Positions 52,023-60,533 of a DNA stretch of 64,000 nucleotides are shown here, piece by piece (positions within the stretch are counted from its first letter, which is position 1; the number at the start of each line of letters is the position of its first letter). Where the stretch lies: NCBI RefSeq assembly GCF_014837235.1, contig NZ_JACYFT010000001.1, positions 819,688-883,687 of the forward strand, read 5' to 3'. This stretch comes from Limnohabitans radicicola (GTDB taxonomy: Bacteria; Pseudomonadota; Gammaproteobacteria; Burkholderiales; Burkholderiaceae_C). The position numbers and the translations under genes were made by a program. A model generated the notes under the pieces. It saw only the letters and a list, made by a program, of their open reading frames with translations. It did no database searches and was not told where the DNA came from.

Positions 52023-53630
52023 TTACATGCGGAACAGGCCGAACTTGGTCTCGGGGATCGGGGCGTTGAGCGAAGCACTCAAACCCAGCGCCAGCACGCG
52101 GCGGGTGTCGGCGGGGTCAATCACGCCATCGTCCCAGAGGCGGGCCGTGGCGTAATACGGGTGGCCCTGCTCTTCATACTGCTGCTTGATCGGGGCTTTG
52201 AAGGCTTCTTCTTCCTCCAGGCTCCACTGGCCGCCCTTGGCCTCGATGCCGTCACGCTTGACGGTGGCCAGCACACTCGCCGCCTGCTCGCCACCCATGA
52301 CGGAGATGCGGGCGTTGGGCCACATCCACAAGAAGCGCGGCGAGTAAGCGCGGCCACACATGCCGTAGTTGCCCGCACCAAAACTGCCGCCGATGATGAT
52401 GGTGAATTTGGGCACGGCCGCAGTGGCCACAGCCGTGACCATCTTGGCGCCGTTGCGGGCGATGCCTTCGTTTTCGTACTTGCGGCCGACCATGAAGCCG
52501 GTGATGTTCTGCAGGAACACGAGCGGCGTCTTGCGTTGGCAGCACAGCTCGATGAAGTGCGCGCCCTTGAGGGCCGACTCGCTGAACAAAATGCCGTTGT
52601 TGGCGATGATGCCCACCGGCATGCCTTCGATGCGGGCAAAGCCGCAGACCAAGGTGGTGCCAAAACGCGATTTGAACTCGTCGAATTCGGAGCCGTCGAC
52701 GATGCGGGCGATGATCTCGCGCACATCAAAAGGTTTGCGGGTGTCGGTCGGTATCACGCCGTACAGCTCTTTGGCCTCGTACTTGGGCGGCACGGGGGTG
52801 TGCGTGGCGATGTTGGGGGCCTTTTGGGCGTTGAGGTTTTTGACCGCCTGACGCGCCAAAGACAAGGCGTGCAGGTCGTTTTGCGCCAGGTGGTCGGCCA
52901 CACCCGACAGGCGCGTGTGCACATCGCCACCGCCCAGGTCTTCGGCGCTCACCACCTCGCCGGTGGCGGCTTTCACCAAAGGCGGGCCGCCCAGAAAGAT
53001 CGTGCCCTGGTTCTTGACGATGATGGTCTCGTCGCTCATGGCGGGCACATACGCGCCGCCCGCTGTGCACGAGCCCATGACCACGGCGATCTGCGCAATG
53101 CCCTGCGCGCTCATGTTGGCCTGGTTGAAGAAGATGCGGCCAAAGTGGTCGCGGTCAGGGAAGACCTCGTCCTGATTCGGCAGGTTGGCGCCGCCCGAAT
53201 CCACCAGGTAGATGCAGGGCAGGCGGTTTTGCTGCGCGATCTCTTGTGCCCGCAGGTGCTTCTTGACGGTCATCGGGTAGTAGGTGCCGCCTTTTACCGT
53301 CGCGTCGTTGCAGACGATCATGCAGTCCACACCGTTCACACGGCCAATGCCGACGATCACGCCCGAGCTGGGCGCGTCGTTGTTGTACATGTTGAGCGCC
53401 GCCAGCGGCGCGACTTCGAGGAAAGGGGTGCCGGGGTCCAGCAGCATCTGCACGCGCTCACGCGGCAGCAATTTGCCACGCGCGGTGTGTTTGGCGCGGG
53501 CGACTTCGCCGCCGCCTTGGGCCACGCGCTCCAGGTGCGCGCGCAGGTCGTCGACCACGGCCTGCATGGCGGCGGCGTTGGCCACAAATTCGCCCGAGCG
53601 GGGGTTGAGTTGGGTTTGCAAAACAGTCAT
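52023..53630 (-). CDS. mccB: Methylcrotonyl-CoA carboxylase carboxyltransferase subunit
   Basis: 535 residues from ATG 53630, with GGAAGA five bases ahead; the longer frame upstream is rejected. Two crotonase-like halves are seen, with [14 protein letters not shown] near residue 58, V-D-S-G-G-A-N-L-P near 150 and the C-terminal [14 protein letters not shown] near 420. [16 protein letters not shown] follows, with the end [13 protein letters not shown]. It moves the carboxyl group from biotin to 3-methylcrotonyl-CoA. First gene of the leucine-degradation run, divergent from an AraC regulator. No isovaleryl-CoA dehydrogenase gene is in the window. Confidence 0.94.
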   Translation of the reverse strand: MTVLQTQLNPRSGEFVANAAAMQAVVDDLRAHLERVAQGGGEVARAKHTARGKLLPRERVQMLLDPGTPFLEVAPLAALNMYNNDAPSSGVIVGIGRVNGVDCMIVCNDATVKGGTYYPMTVKKHLRAQEIAQQNRLPCIYLVDSGGANLPNQDEVFPDRDHFGRIFFNQANMSAQGIAQIAVVMGSCTAGGAYVPAMSDETIIVKNQGTIFLGGPPLVKAATGEVVSAEDLGGGDVHTRLSGVADHLAQNDLHALSLARQAVKNLNAQKAPNIATHTPVPPKYEAKELYGVIPTDTRKPFDVREIIARIVDGSEFDEFKSRFGTTLVCGFARIEGMPVGIIANNGILFSESALKGAHFIELCCQRKTPLVFLQNITGFMVGRKYENEGIARNGAKMVTAVATAAVPKFTIIIGGSFGAGNYGMCGRAYSPRFLWMWPNARISVMGGEQAASVLATVKRDGIEAKGGQWSLEEEEAFKAPIKQQYEEQGHPYYATARLWDDGVIDPADTRRVLALGLSASLNAPIPETKFGLFRM

Positions 53631-53677
53631 GGCATCTTCCTGGGCAATCGCTTGTAGCCGCCAGCATAAGGCGCAGC

Positions 53678-53703
53678 ACCCCTGTGCAGCAAGCCACAGG
53701 GGT
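53678..53703. promoter_or_regulatory. Inverted repeat, candidate operator between mccB and the AraC gene
   Basis: A perfect 9-bp inverted repeat (acccctgtg / cacaggggt) with an 8-bp spacer lies almost midway in the 101-bp divergent region. Size and position suit a regulator site controlling both transcripts. Binding by the neighbouring AraC-family protein is inference. Confidence 0.5.
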
Positions 53704-53731
53704 TGCAAATCCTGCCAAAATAAGACTTGAT

Positions 53732-54748
53732 ATGACAACAACGCCCGCAGCTTCTCGCGCCGAAACGCCCATCGCCTTCATTGCGGCAATGGTTCAAGCC
53801 TATGCGCAGCGCGGCATGGACCCGAAAGCGGCGCTTCAAAAGGCACAAATCGCGCCAAACTTACTGGACCAATCCGATGCCCGCGTGACGGCGCTGCAGA
53901 TGGAGTGGATGAGTGAGGCCGCCATGCGTGAGCTGGACGACGAGGCGCTGGGCTGGTTTCGCCGCCGCCTGCCCTGGGGGAGCTACGGCATGCTGGTACG
54001 CGCATCGCTGACCGCCCCCACCCTGGGCGTGGCGCTGGCCCGCTGGTGTCGCCACCACAACCTGTTGACGGACGACATTCGGCTCCACTTGAGCACATCC
54101 GATGGCTTGGCCCACATCGAGCTGCACGAAGTGCACGACCTGAAAGGCCTGCGGGAGTTTTGCTCCGTCTCGGTGCTGCGCAACGCGCTGGGCGTGGCTT
54201 GCTGGCTGACGGATTCGCGCATCCCGCTGGCGGGCACCGACCTGCACTTTGCGCCGCCCCCACACGCCGACAGCTACCGCGTGCTGTTTGATGGCCCCTG
54301 CCAGTTCAACGCGCCGCACAGCCGCCTGGGCTTTGATGCGGGCTACCTGCAGCTGCCCCTGCGCCGCGACGAAGCCGCCCTGCAGCGCATGCTGCAACGC
54401 GCCCTGCTGCTGACGGTGCGCCCCTACCGGCGCGACCGCTTGCTGGTCGAAAAAGTGCGCCAAACCCTGGCCGAACACCCCGAGCACAGCCGCAATGCCG
54501 AGGATCTGGCCGCCTGGCTCAACCTGTCTACCCGCACACTGCACCGGCAACTCAAAGAAGAAGGCGCCAGCCTGCAACAGCTCAAGGACAGCGTGCGCCA
54601 GCAACGTGCTCGCGCCTTGCTCCTGCGCACCTCCAAACCCCTGAAACAGATCGCTGCAGAGGTGGGGTTCCACAACGAAAAGAGCTTCATCCGGGCATTC
54701 AAAGGGTGGACAGGGCAGGCACCGGAGGCGTTCCGTCAAAACGACTGA
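53732..54748 (+). CDS. AraC-family regulator of the leucine-degradation genes
   Basis: 338 residues from ATG 53732. Residues about 15-205 are the arabinose-binding-like N-terminal domain (PF12625 type) found in OruR/ArgR-like AraC proteins. Residues about 240-335 hold two helix-turn-helix units, with [16 protein letters not shown] and [17 protein letters not shown]. The second is the signature recognition segment and the protein ends P-E-A-F-R. Divergence from mccB with a shared inverted repeat suggests that it senses a leucine or isovalerate intermediate and controls that operon; the effector is not known. Confidence 0.88.
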   Translation: MTTTPAASRAETPIAFIAAMVQAYAQRGMDPKAALQKAQIAPNLLDQSDARVTALQMEWMSEAAMRELDDEALGWFRRRLPWGSYGMLVRASLTAPTLGVALARWCRHHNLLTDDIRLHLSTSDGLAHIELHEVHDLKGLREFCSVSVLRNALGVACWLTDSRIPLAGTDLHFAPPPHADSYRVLFDGPCQFNAPHSRLGFDAGYLQLPLRRDEAALQRMLQRALLLTVRPYRRDRLLVEKVRQTLAEHPEHSRNAEDLAAWLNLSTRTLHRQLKEEGASLQQLKDSVRQQRARALLLRTSKPLKQIAAEVGFHNEKSFIRAFKGWTGQAPEAFRQND

Positions 54749-54814
54749 CAGGAATCCAGAGCACAAGCCCTTGGAGTAAGCCTAAGGTCAGTCCTTTTTG
54801 AGACATTCGGTATC

Positions 54815-54874
54815 AGGCAGACAAACAACTCATTCAGATCAAAAGATCGGGTGAATTGGGGGTCTGCCTTTTTT
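54815..54874 (+). promoter_or_regulatory. Large structured hairpin with T-tract in front of the acetate-symporter genes
   Basis: Outer arms aggcagac (54815-54822) and gtctgcct (54862-54869) enclose inner arms attca...gatc / gatc...tgaat around an AAAA loop. Six T residues follow directly. It lies 22 bp before the DUF485 start codon, so it is either the AraC gene's terminator or an attenuator in the symporter leader. I see no promoter between the T-tract and the start codon. Confidence 0.7.
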
Positions 54875-54896
54875 GTTTTTCAAGCAGGACATGACA

Positions 54897-55205
54897 ATGA
54901 TTGACCCCGTGATCGCCAAGATCCAAAGTCACCCAAAGTACGCACAGCTGCGCAAGCAGCGCAATGCCTTTGGCTGGCTCCTGACCGTGTTGACCCTGGT
55001 CGTTTACTACGGCTTCATCGCACTGATCGCCTTCAACAAGCCTTTTCTCGCACAGCCCCTGGGCGCTGGCGTGACCACGGTGGGCATTCCGCTCGGCATG
55101 GGCGTGATTGTTTTCACCATCGTGATCACCGGCATCTATGTGCGCCGCGCCAACCAGCGCTACGACGCGCTGACACAAGACATCTTGAAGGACGCGACAA
55201 AATGA
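54897..55205 (+). CDS. DUF485 (YjcH-type) partner of the acetate symporter
   Basis: 102 residues from ATG 54897, seven bases after AGGA; the earlier ATG at 54891 is too close to that ribosome site. [14 protein letters not shown] near residue 7 and two membrane helices are the DUF485 pattern. YjcH-type proteins always accompany ActP-type symporters and are probably small subunits. Its stop overlaps the actP start (ATGA). Confidence 0.92.
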   Translation: MIDPVIAKIQSHPKYAQLRKQRNAFGWLLTVLTLVVYYGFIALIAFNKPFLAQPLGAGVTTVGIPLGMGVIVFTIVITGIYVRRANQRYDALTQDILKDATK

Positions 55206-56929
55206 ACAAGGCGATGCAACTCATCTGGGGCGCGTTGGCCCTGATCGCGGGCACCAGTGCCCTGGCTGCAGGCGCAGACATTGGCGATGCCGCCAAACAG
55301 TCCACCAACTGGACCGCCATTTTGATGTTCGGCACCTTCGTGGTCGGCACACTGTGGATCACCAAATGGGCCGCTGCCAAGACCAAATCGGCCGCTGACT
55401 TTTACACCGCCGGTGGTGGCATCACCGGTTTCCAAAACGGTCTGGCGATTGCGGGCGACTACATGTCGGCCGCATCCTTCCTGGGCATCTCGGCCGCAGT
55501 CATGGCTTCGGGCTATGACGGCCTGATCTACTCCATCGGCTTTTTGGTCGGCTGGCCCGTGATCACCTTCTTGCTGGCCGAGCGCCTGCGCAACCTGGGC
55601 AAATTCACCTTTGCCGACGTGGCCGGTTACCGCTTCAAGCAAGCGCCCATCCGTGCCTTTGCCGCTTCGGGCACGCTGGTGGTGGTGGCGTTCTACCTGA
55701 TCGCCCAAATGGTGGGTGCAGGCCAACTCATCAAGCTGCTGTTTGGTCTGGAGTACTGGATGGCCGTGGTCATCGTGGGTGCGCTGATGATGGTGTACGT
55801 GTTGTTTGGTGGCATGACCGCCACCACCTGGGTGCAGATCATCAAGGCCTGTCTGCTGCTGTGCGGCGGCACCTTCATGGCCATCATGGTGTTGGCACAG
55901 TTCGGCTTCAGCCCTGAAGCGCTGTTTGCCAAAGGCGTGGCCGTCAAAACCGCCATCGCAGAAGCGGGTGGCAAAACGCCCGAAGAAGCGGCCAAAGCCG
56001 GTCTGTCCATCATGGGGCCAGGCGGCTTCATCAAGGACCCGATCTCGGCCATTTCTTTTGGCATGGCGCTGATGTTTGGCACCGCGGGGCTCCCCCATGT
56101 GTTGATGCGCTTTTTCACGGTGCCTGATGCCAAGGAAGCACGCAAATCGGTGTTCTGGGCGACCACCTGGGTGGGCTACTTCTTCATCCTGATCTTCATC
56201 ATCGGCTTTGGCGCGATCACCCTGGTGCTCACAAACCCCGAGTTGGCCGACACGACCAAGGGCGTGATCAAAGGCGGCGCGGGCACGGCCAACATGGCGG
56301 CGGTGCTGGTGGCCAAAACCGTGGGTGGCGATGTGTTTTACGGCTTCATCTCGGCCGTGGCGTTTGCCACCATCTTGGCGGTGGTCGCGGGCCTGACCTT
56401 GTCGGGGGCCTCGGCCGTGTCACACGACCTGTACTCGACCGTGTTCAAAAAGGGCCAAGCCGACAGCGCCTCTGAGCTGCGTGTCTCGCGCATCACCACC
56501 CTGGCTTTGGGTGTGATTGCGGTGGGCCTGGGCATCGCGTTTGAAAAGCAGAACATCGCCTTCATGGTGTCACTGGCTTTTGCGATTGCGGCATCGGCCA
56601 ACTTCCCGGTGTTGTTCCTGTCGGTGCTGTGGAAAGACTGCACCACACGCGGCGCGGTCATTGGTGGTTTTCTGGGTCTGATTTCTTCCGTGGCGCTCAC
56701 CGTGGTGTCGCCTGCCGTGTGGGAAGTCACCTTGGGCAATCCCAAGGGCTCGGCCTGGTTCCAGTACAGCTCGCCGGCCTTGTTCTCAATGACCATCGGC
56801 TTTGTGGGCATCTGGCTGTTCTCGGTCCTCGACAAGAGCGAGCAAGCGAAAAAAGAGCGTGCGGCCTTCCCGGCCCAACAAGTGCGCTCCGAAACCGGCT
56901 ACGGCGCTGCCGCAGCGTCGGACCACTGA
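55202..56929 (+). CDS. actP: Cation/acetate symporter (SSS family)
   Basis: 575 residues, beginning with a cleavable-looking hydrophobic segment as in ActP, then 13 membrane segments. [12 protein letters not shown] near residue 63, [11 protein letters not shown] near 80 and [10 protein letters not shown] near 135 are ActP signatures. It takes up acetate and similar short acids with sodium or protons. It is transcribed with the DUF485 gene and ends at a strong terminator. No acetyl-CoA synthetase gene is adjacent. Confidence 0.94.
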   Translation: MNKAMQLIWGALALIAGTSALAAGADIGDAAKQSTNWTAILMFGTFVVGTLWITKWAAAKTKSAADFYTAGGGITGFQNGLAIAGDYMSAASFLGISAAVMASGYDGLIYSIGFLVGWPVITFLLAERLRNLGKFTFADVAGYRFKQAPIRAFAASGTLVVVAFYLIAQMVGAGQLIKLLFGLEYWMAVVIVGALMMVYVLFGGMTATTWVQIIKACLLLCGGTFMAIMVLAQFGFSPEALFAKGVAVKTAIAEAGGKTPEEAAKAGLSIMGPGGFIKDPISAISFGMALMFGTAGLPHVLMRFFTVPDAKEARKSVFWATTWVGYFFILIFIIGFGAITLVLTNPELADTTKGVIKGGAGTANMAAVLVAKTVGGDVFYGFISAVAFATILAVVAGLTLSGASAVSHDLYSTVFKKGQADSASELRVSRITTLALGVIAVGLGIAFEKQNIAFMVSLAFAIAASANFPVLFLSVLWKDCTTRGAVIGGFLGLISSVALTVVSPAVWEVTLGNPKGSAWFQYSSPALFSMTIGFVGIWLFSVLDKSEQAKKERAAFPAQQVRSETGYGAAAASDH

Positions 56930-56948
56930 GCTCCTGCCCCCTGGCAAC

Positions 56949-56982
56949 AAGCCGGTCAGCTTTCGGGCTGATCGGCTTTTTT
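56949..56982 (+). terminator. Rho-independent terminator after actP
   Basis: A 12-bp stem with one G-T mismatch (arms 56949-56960 and 67-78 of the same hundred), a six-base loop and six T residues at 56977-56982. It lies 20 bp past the actP stop. Confidence 0.9.
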
Positions 56983-56998
56983 CATGGCACGGCATGAT

Positions 56999-57346
56999 TC
57001 AAGCGCGTCGTCGCGCGACGCTCTTGCGGCTTTTCTCGAAAAAGTCCATCGGCTTGCGACGGACCCAAGCCACAAATTTCTGCATCTCAGGCTCCGCCAG
57101 CAGCGCCTCGGCCGTGTGCAGGCGGCGGGCCAACTCGGTCTCGCCATACAGGGCATGGATCTGGCGGTGGCAGATGCGGTGCAGCAGCCGGGTTTCGCGC
57201 CCGCCTTTGGATTTGGGGACGAAATGGTGTGCGTCCCGCTCAGACGGCGGGATCTCGCGCCCGCACACTGGGCACACCGGCAAAACCTCTGGCACGGGCA
57301 CCTGGACACTGGCCAGTCTTTGTTGTCGCTTGATTCTGCCGACCAT
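56999..57346 (-). CDS. HNH-nuclease-like small protein
   Basis: 115 residues from ATG 57346, eight bases after the DUF2256 stop. C-P-V-C-G near residue 28, then A-H-H-F-V-P-K-S-K-G-G and L-H-R-I-C-H-R-Q-I-H form an HNH layout: a C-x-x-C pair, the H-H of the catalytic strand, and a second zinc or structural C-H pair. The tail is basic (R-R-K-P-M-D-F, then K-S-R-K-S-V-A-R-R-R). It could be a DNA endonuclease or DNA-binding repair accessory. It ends the minus-strand run Rrf2, winged-helix, DUF2256, HNH, opposite the photolyase genes. Function is inferred from motif only. Confidence 0.78.
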   Translation of the reverse strand: MVGRIKRQQRLASVQVPVPEVLPVCPVCGREIPPSERDAHHFVPKSKGGRETRLLHRICHRQIHALYGETELARRLHTAEALLAEPEMQKFVAWVRRKPMDFFEKSRKSVARRRA

Positions 57347-57354
57347 GGCTTGGA

Positions 57355-57525
57355 TCAGGATGGCGCGCCCGGCCCACGGGATCTGCCATCGCGACAGGCC
57401 TGCGAGCAGTATTTGATGGTCTCCCAGTTCTTGGCCCAGGCCTTGCGCCAGGTCATGGGACGCTGGCACTGGACGCACAGCTTGCTGGGCAAGGCCGACT
57501 TGTTGCCTTTGAACGGTTTTTTCAT
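57355..57525 (-). CDS. DUF2256 small zinc-finger-like protein
   Basis: 56 residues, starting at an ATG that overlaps the stop of the winged-helix gene (ATGA). A basic start is followed by L-C-V-Q-C-Q-R-P-M-T-W-R-K and W-E-T-I-K-Y-C-S-Q-A-C, the C-x-x-C...C-x-x-x-C core and W-R-K-x-W of DUF2256. The family is known mainly from its frequent placement next to cryptochrome/photolyase genes, as here. Two Cys pairs suggest one bound zinc. Function unknown. It is short and easily overlooked. Confidence 0.82.
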   Translation of the reverse strand: MKKPFKGNKSALPSKLCVQCQRPMTWRKAWAKNWETIKYCSQACRDGRSRGPGAPS

Positions 57526-58313
57526 CCCATCACCCCAGAACCCTGAACCTGCCATGCTTGGTTCGCAAACGGACGGTGTGCACGCAGGACAGGCAGCACC
57601 CTGGCCGCATCCGATGCCTGCTGCATGGCGTCTGAACGGACGACCAGGCCATAACCCACGCGTTTGACGCAATCCACGTGCAAGCCATGGGGCCCGATTT
57701 TGCGGTTGACGCGGTGCACATACAAATGCACAGCACCAGGCCGCAACGCAGCTGCGCCACCTTGAGCCATGTGCATCCGGATTTCCTGGTTGGTCACCCA
57801 TTTGCCAACCCGTCTGATCAGCAAGGACATGAGCTCGGCCTCCCGTTGCGTCAACGCAATGCGCTGCTCGCCGTCATGCAAAGTCATGGCCTCGTGGTCA
57901 AAACGCAGCCCGGCAAAATGGCTGACGGGTTGCCCCCCTGGCAGGACGGACCTGTGCACAGCGCGGAGCATGGCTGCCAATACCTGTGGTGGACATGGTC
58001 GTGGCAAGCAACGGTCAGCGCCGGCATCCAGCCACGCGGCGATCTCTGGGTGACCCAAAGGGGCATGTGGCAAAGCCAGCACACGCAAATTCCGTTTCAC
58101 CCCCGTCAGGGCTTGACGCAAATCATCCGGCCCGGGCCCGTGGGCATCAGACTGCAGCAGCCAGGTGGTGTCGGTTGCAGTCACCGGCACACGCAGACGC
58201 GCAAGGGCTTGCGACCAATCGACATGTTCCATCTGGTCAAAGCGAGGCCAGCCGTTTGCACCGAGCGGAATGGCATCGGTCAAAGATGCGGTCACCCACA
58301 AGGCTTGCATGTT
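57522..58313 (-). CDS. Winged-helix (OmpR/PhoB-type) regulator with degenerate receiver-like N-terminus
   Basis: 263 residues from ATG 58313 (a GTG at 58319 is possible). Residues about 165-255 are a PhoB-type winged helix with L-T-Q-R-E-A-E-L-M-S-L-L, V-T-N-Q-E-I, H-L-Y-V-H-R-V-N-R-K-I and a V-K-R-V-G-Y-G end. The part before it resembles the second half of a receiver domain (G-A-D-R-C-L-P-R-P, where K-P is usual). No clear phospho-acceptor aspartate with its acidic pair is visible. No sensor kinase is adjacent. It may respond to protein contact or another signal. It lies 55 bp after the Rrf2 gene and is coupled to DUF2256. Confidence 0.8.
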   Translation of the reverse strand, partial: NMQALWVTASLTDAIPLGANGWPRFDQMEHVDWSQALARLRVPVTATDTTWLLQSDAHGPGPDDLRQALTGVKRNLRVLALPHAPLGHPEIAAWLDAGADRCLPRPCPPQVLAAMLRAVHRSVLPGGQPVSHFAGLRFDHEAMTLHDGEQRIALTQREAELMSLLIRRVGKWVTNQEIRMHMAQGGAAALRPGAVHLYVHRVNRKIGPHGLHVDCVKRVGYGLVVRSDAMQQASDAARVLPVLRAHRPFANQAWQVQGSGVMG

Positions 58314-58368
58314 CACCGCTTGCCCCCCGGGATAAAGCAGCACAAACCTTGCCTGCACCGACCGCCTG

Positions 58369-58884
58369 TCATGCCGTTGCCTGCGTGCCCATGAATTGAG
58401 ACAGCTGGAAAACCGAGTTGGGTGCTTCAGGCATCCAGCGCGGCAGCAAAGGCTTGAAACCCCAGCCACCTTGGGCGGGCTCGCGGCGGGGCCGCAAGGC
58501 ACGTGACTCATCCACATGGTCCGCAATGACCATCGAAGAAAGGACGTTTTGGAAATGCGCGTCAACGCGATTCAGCAGCAACGCATCCAGATCGATCTGC
58601 TCGGGCTTTGCTGCAGGACGCGGCGGCGCGGGCTGGTCAAAAGCCTGAACGACAGACCACAAGCTCAGCTGCGTCGCCTGAACGGCCAGTTTGTACCCTC
58701 CACCCGGGCCACGCACAGAGGACACCAGCGCATGCTCGCGCAGCACTTTCAACAAACTCTCCAGATAGGACACCGACAAGCGCATCTGGCCTGCCAGCTC
58801 TGCGGCCGTGGTGATGCCCCCCGGCGACAGGGTGGCCATGGTCACCAGGACATGGATGGCGTGAGAAGCTTTTTTTCCGAGCAT
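58369..58884 (-). CDS. Rrf2-family transcriptional regulator without Fe-S cysteines
   Basis: 171 residues from ATG 58884, preceded by GGTAAGA. Rrf2 winged helix: S-H-A-I-H-V-L-V-T-M-A near residue 6, T-T-A-A-E-L-A-G-Q-M-R-L-S-V-S-Y-L-E-S-L-L-K-V-L, then V-R-G-P-G-G-G-Y-K-L. The three cysteines that bind the cluster in IscR and NsrR are absent, so it is not a classical Fe-S sensor. The C-terminal half has no recognised motif. It is divergent to the MerR gene across an AT-rich 113-bp region. Confidence 0.87.
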   Translation of the reverse strand: MLGKKASHAIHVLVTMATLSPGGITTAAELAGQMRLSVSYLESLLKVLREHALVSSVRGPGGGYKLAVQATQLSLWSVVQAFDQPAPPRPAAKPEQIDLDALLLNRVDAHFQNVLSSMVIADHVDESRALRPRREPAQGGWGFKPLLPRWMPEAPNSVFQLSQFMGTQATA

Positions 58885-58910
58885 GGGGTTCTTACCGTTG
58901 ATGCATGGAA

Positions 58911-58984
58911 ATCTACCATTCATTTCACATTAATCTACTCAAAATTCAATTTATTCCTATAATTCAATTCAATATCTACTCAAA
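58911..58984. promoter_or_regulatory. Divergent AT-rich promoter with three ATCTAC repeats
   Basis: Direct repeats atctac(c/t) start at 58911, 58933 and 58974, spaced 22 and 41 bp, near whole helical turns. Two extend to atctactcaaa. A perfect TATAAT lies at 58958-58963 on the plus strand without a matching -35, so the MerR-arm promoter is probably activator-dependent or controlled by the repeats. Confidence 0.55.
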
Positions 58985-58997
58985 CAGTGCGAAATCC

Positions 58998-59999
58998 ATG
59001 ACTTCCAGCATCTCCAACCACCGCATCGGTGCGGTTTCGGCGCTCAGCGGGGTGCCCGTCTCCACCTTGCGGGTCTGGGAGACCCGACATGCGGCCTTTG
59101 CGCCAGCCAAATCCGAAGGCCGACACCGGCTGTATTCCGACGAAGACGTGCTGCGTGCCTCGCTCATCAAACAGCTGACCGAGGCCGGTCACAGCATCAG
59201 CACGGTGGCCGCGCTGCCCGCAGCGCAACTGAATGCCTTGCTGCAGCAACAAAGATCGGCCAACCGGCTGCACCGCCCTGCACCGACAAGCACCGCCCCT
59301 GTGACGCTGGCCGTGGTCGGCGTGGACATGGCCGCGCGCCTGGAATCGAGCCCACTGTCGAATGAATCGGGGGACAGGCCCATCCAAATCACCGAGATTC
59401 TTGAAGACCTGGCGACAGCACTCACGGCCAGCATGGCTTCACAGCCCCAAGCCTTGATGGTGCGGGTCAATTCGCTGAACGTGATCGTGGGCACCGACAT
59501 CCAACGCCTGGTCCAAATGCATCGGTTTCAGCAAGTGATCGTGCTCTACAACTTTGGCCAGGAACCGGTGGTGGCCGCATTGAAGCTGTCAGGCATCAAG
59601 GTTCGCAGGGAACCCCTCTCAAACGCCGAACTGGGGGAGTTGATCAACTCGGTTTTGTGGATGGACCACACGCGGGAAGTGCACGACGTTCAGCGTACCG
59701 GCCTCGTGCCACCGCGCAAATACAGTGACGAAACCTTGCGCAGTGTGGCCAACACGCCCAGCCGGGTGCTGTGTGAATGTCCCAGACATGTGGCCGAGCT
59801 GATCACACAGTTGGCCAGCTTCGAGCAATACAGCCAGGATTGCCTCAATAAAAGCGCCGAAGACGCCCACCTGCACGCTTACCTCAGCTCGGTATCAGGG
59901 TCGGCACGCGCCCTGTTCGAAAAAGCCCTCGAAATGGTGGCCCAGCACGAGAACATTCCATTGCCCCTCACCGCGCCCATGTCTGGCACGCCTGCATGA
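58998..59999 (+). CDS. MerR-family regulator, LitR/CarH-like layout without B12 motif
   Basis: 333 residues from ATG 58998. The first 70 residues are a MerR helix-turn-helix: G-A-V-S-A-L-S-G-V-P-V-S-T-L-R-V-W-E, then G-R-H-R-L-Y-S-D-E-D-V. The remaining 260 residues resemble in size and position the sensor part of LitR/CarH light regulators, but the cobalamin D-x-H-x-x-G motif is absent. Instead there is a C-E-C-P-R-H segment and a late Q-D-C. In Burkholderia and Pseudomonas, LitR-type regulators control photolyase and cryptochrome genes in response to light. Here it heads the operon with two such genes. Light sensing is inferred from context; the cofactor is unknown. Confidence 0.85.
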   Translation: MTSSISNHRIGAVSALSGVPVSTLRVWETRHAAFAPAKSEGRHRLYSDEDVLRASLIKQLTEAGHSISTVAALPAAQLNALLQQQRSANRLHRPAPTSTAPVTLAVVGVDMAARLESSPLSNESGDRPIQITEILEDLATALTASMASQPQALMVRVNSLNVIVGTDIQRLVQMHRFQQVIVLYNFGQEPVVAALKLSGIKVRREPLSNAELGELINSVLWMDHTREVHDVQRTGLVPPRKYSDETLRSVANTPSRVLCECPRHVAELITQLASFEQYSQDCLNKSAEDAHLHAYLSSVSGSARALFEKALEMVAQHENIPLPLTAPMSGTPA

Positions 60000-60532
60000 A
60001 GCCCTCCGTTGCTCGCACTGCACTGGCTGCGACCCTGGTGGCTGTGGCACTCAGCCATGTGGAATGGTCAAGGGCCGACAACGGCCATTTGCTGCTTGTG
60101 GATGGTCGACCAGTGGATGTGCAAGGCTGGCTTGCCAATCAGCTCAACCGGGTTCGCAGGGACTGCAAGAGCGTGCAAGCCATGCGGGGCGAGGACGCCA
60201 CATTGCAGGCGGCGCTGCAGACACTGAAAGCGTACAGCCCTCCGGCTTCGCATTCGGCCCGCGTGGCAGGGGCATTGACCAGCGAGGGCTGGATGCTGCT
60301 CGAAGTCGAATTTGACACACTGCTGCCTGCGGTGGTCCTCATGCAACAAACCGGCACGGAATGGGTGCTTGCACCCCGAGGGGTGTGGAGCGGTCAGACA
60401 CACCCTTGGCTGGCAGCGCCGCTGATTCGCGCATACCTGTCAGGTCAGGTCGCAACCGCACCACCCCAGTTGCTCGCCTGCTTTGACCCGCAAAGCAGCG
60501 CCCTGAACCCACAGCAGGGTGGGGTTCACTGA
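59996..60532 (+). CDS. Exported hypothetical protein in the photolyase operon
   Basis: 178 residues; its ATG overlaps the MerR stop (ATGA). A signal peptide (about residues 1-28, ending near S-R-A) suggests export to the periplasm or a membrane anchor. The mature part has two cysteines (D-C-K near residue 57 and A-C-F near 163), a helical first half and a strand-rich middle (W-M-L-L-E-V-E-F-D, then W-V-L-A-P-R-G-V-W). I recognise no family. An exported protein between a regulator and two cytoplasmic flavoproteins is unexpected. The coupling implies a role in the same response. Confidence 0.78.
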   Translation: MKPSVARTALAATLVAVALSHVEWSRADNGHLLLVDGRPVDVQGWLANQLNRVRRDCKSVQAMRGEDATLQAALQTLKAYSPPASHSARVAGALTSEGWMLLEVEFDTLLPAVVLMQQTGTEWVLAPRGVWSGQTHPWLAAPLIRAYLSGQVATAPPQLLACFDPQSSALNPQQGGVH

Positions 60533-60533
60533 G

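Noticed and set aside
49119..53657. Long plus-strand frames opposite mccA, liuC and mccB
   Set aside because: Antisense shadows of strongly supported carboxylase genes; composition is not protein-like.
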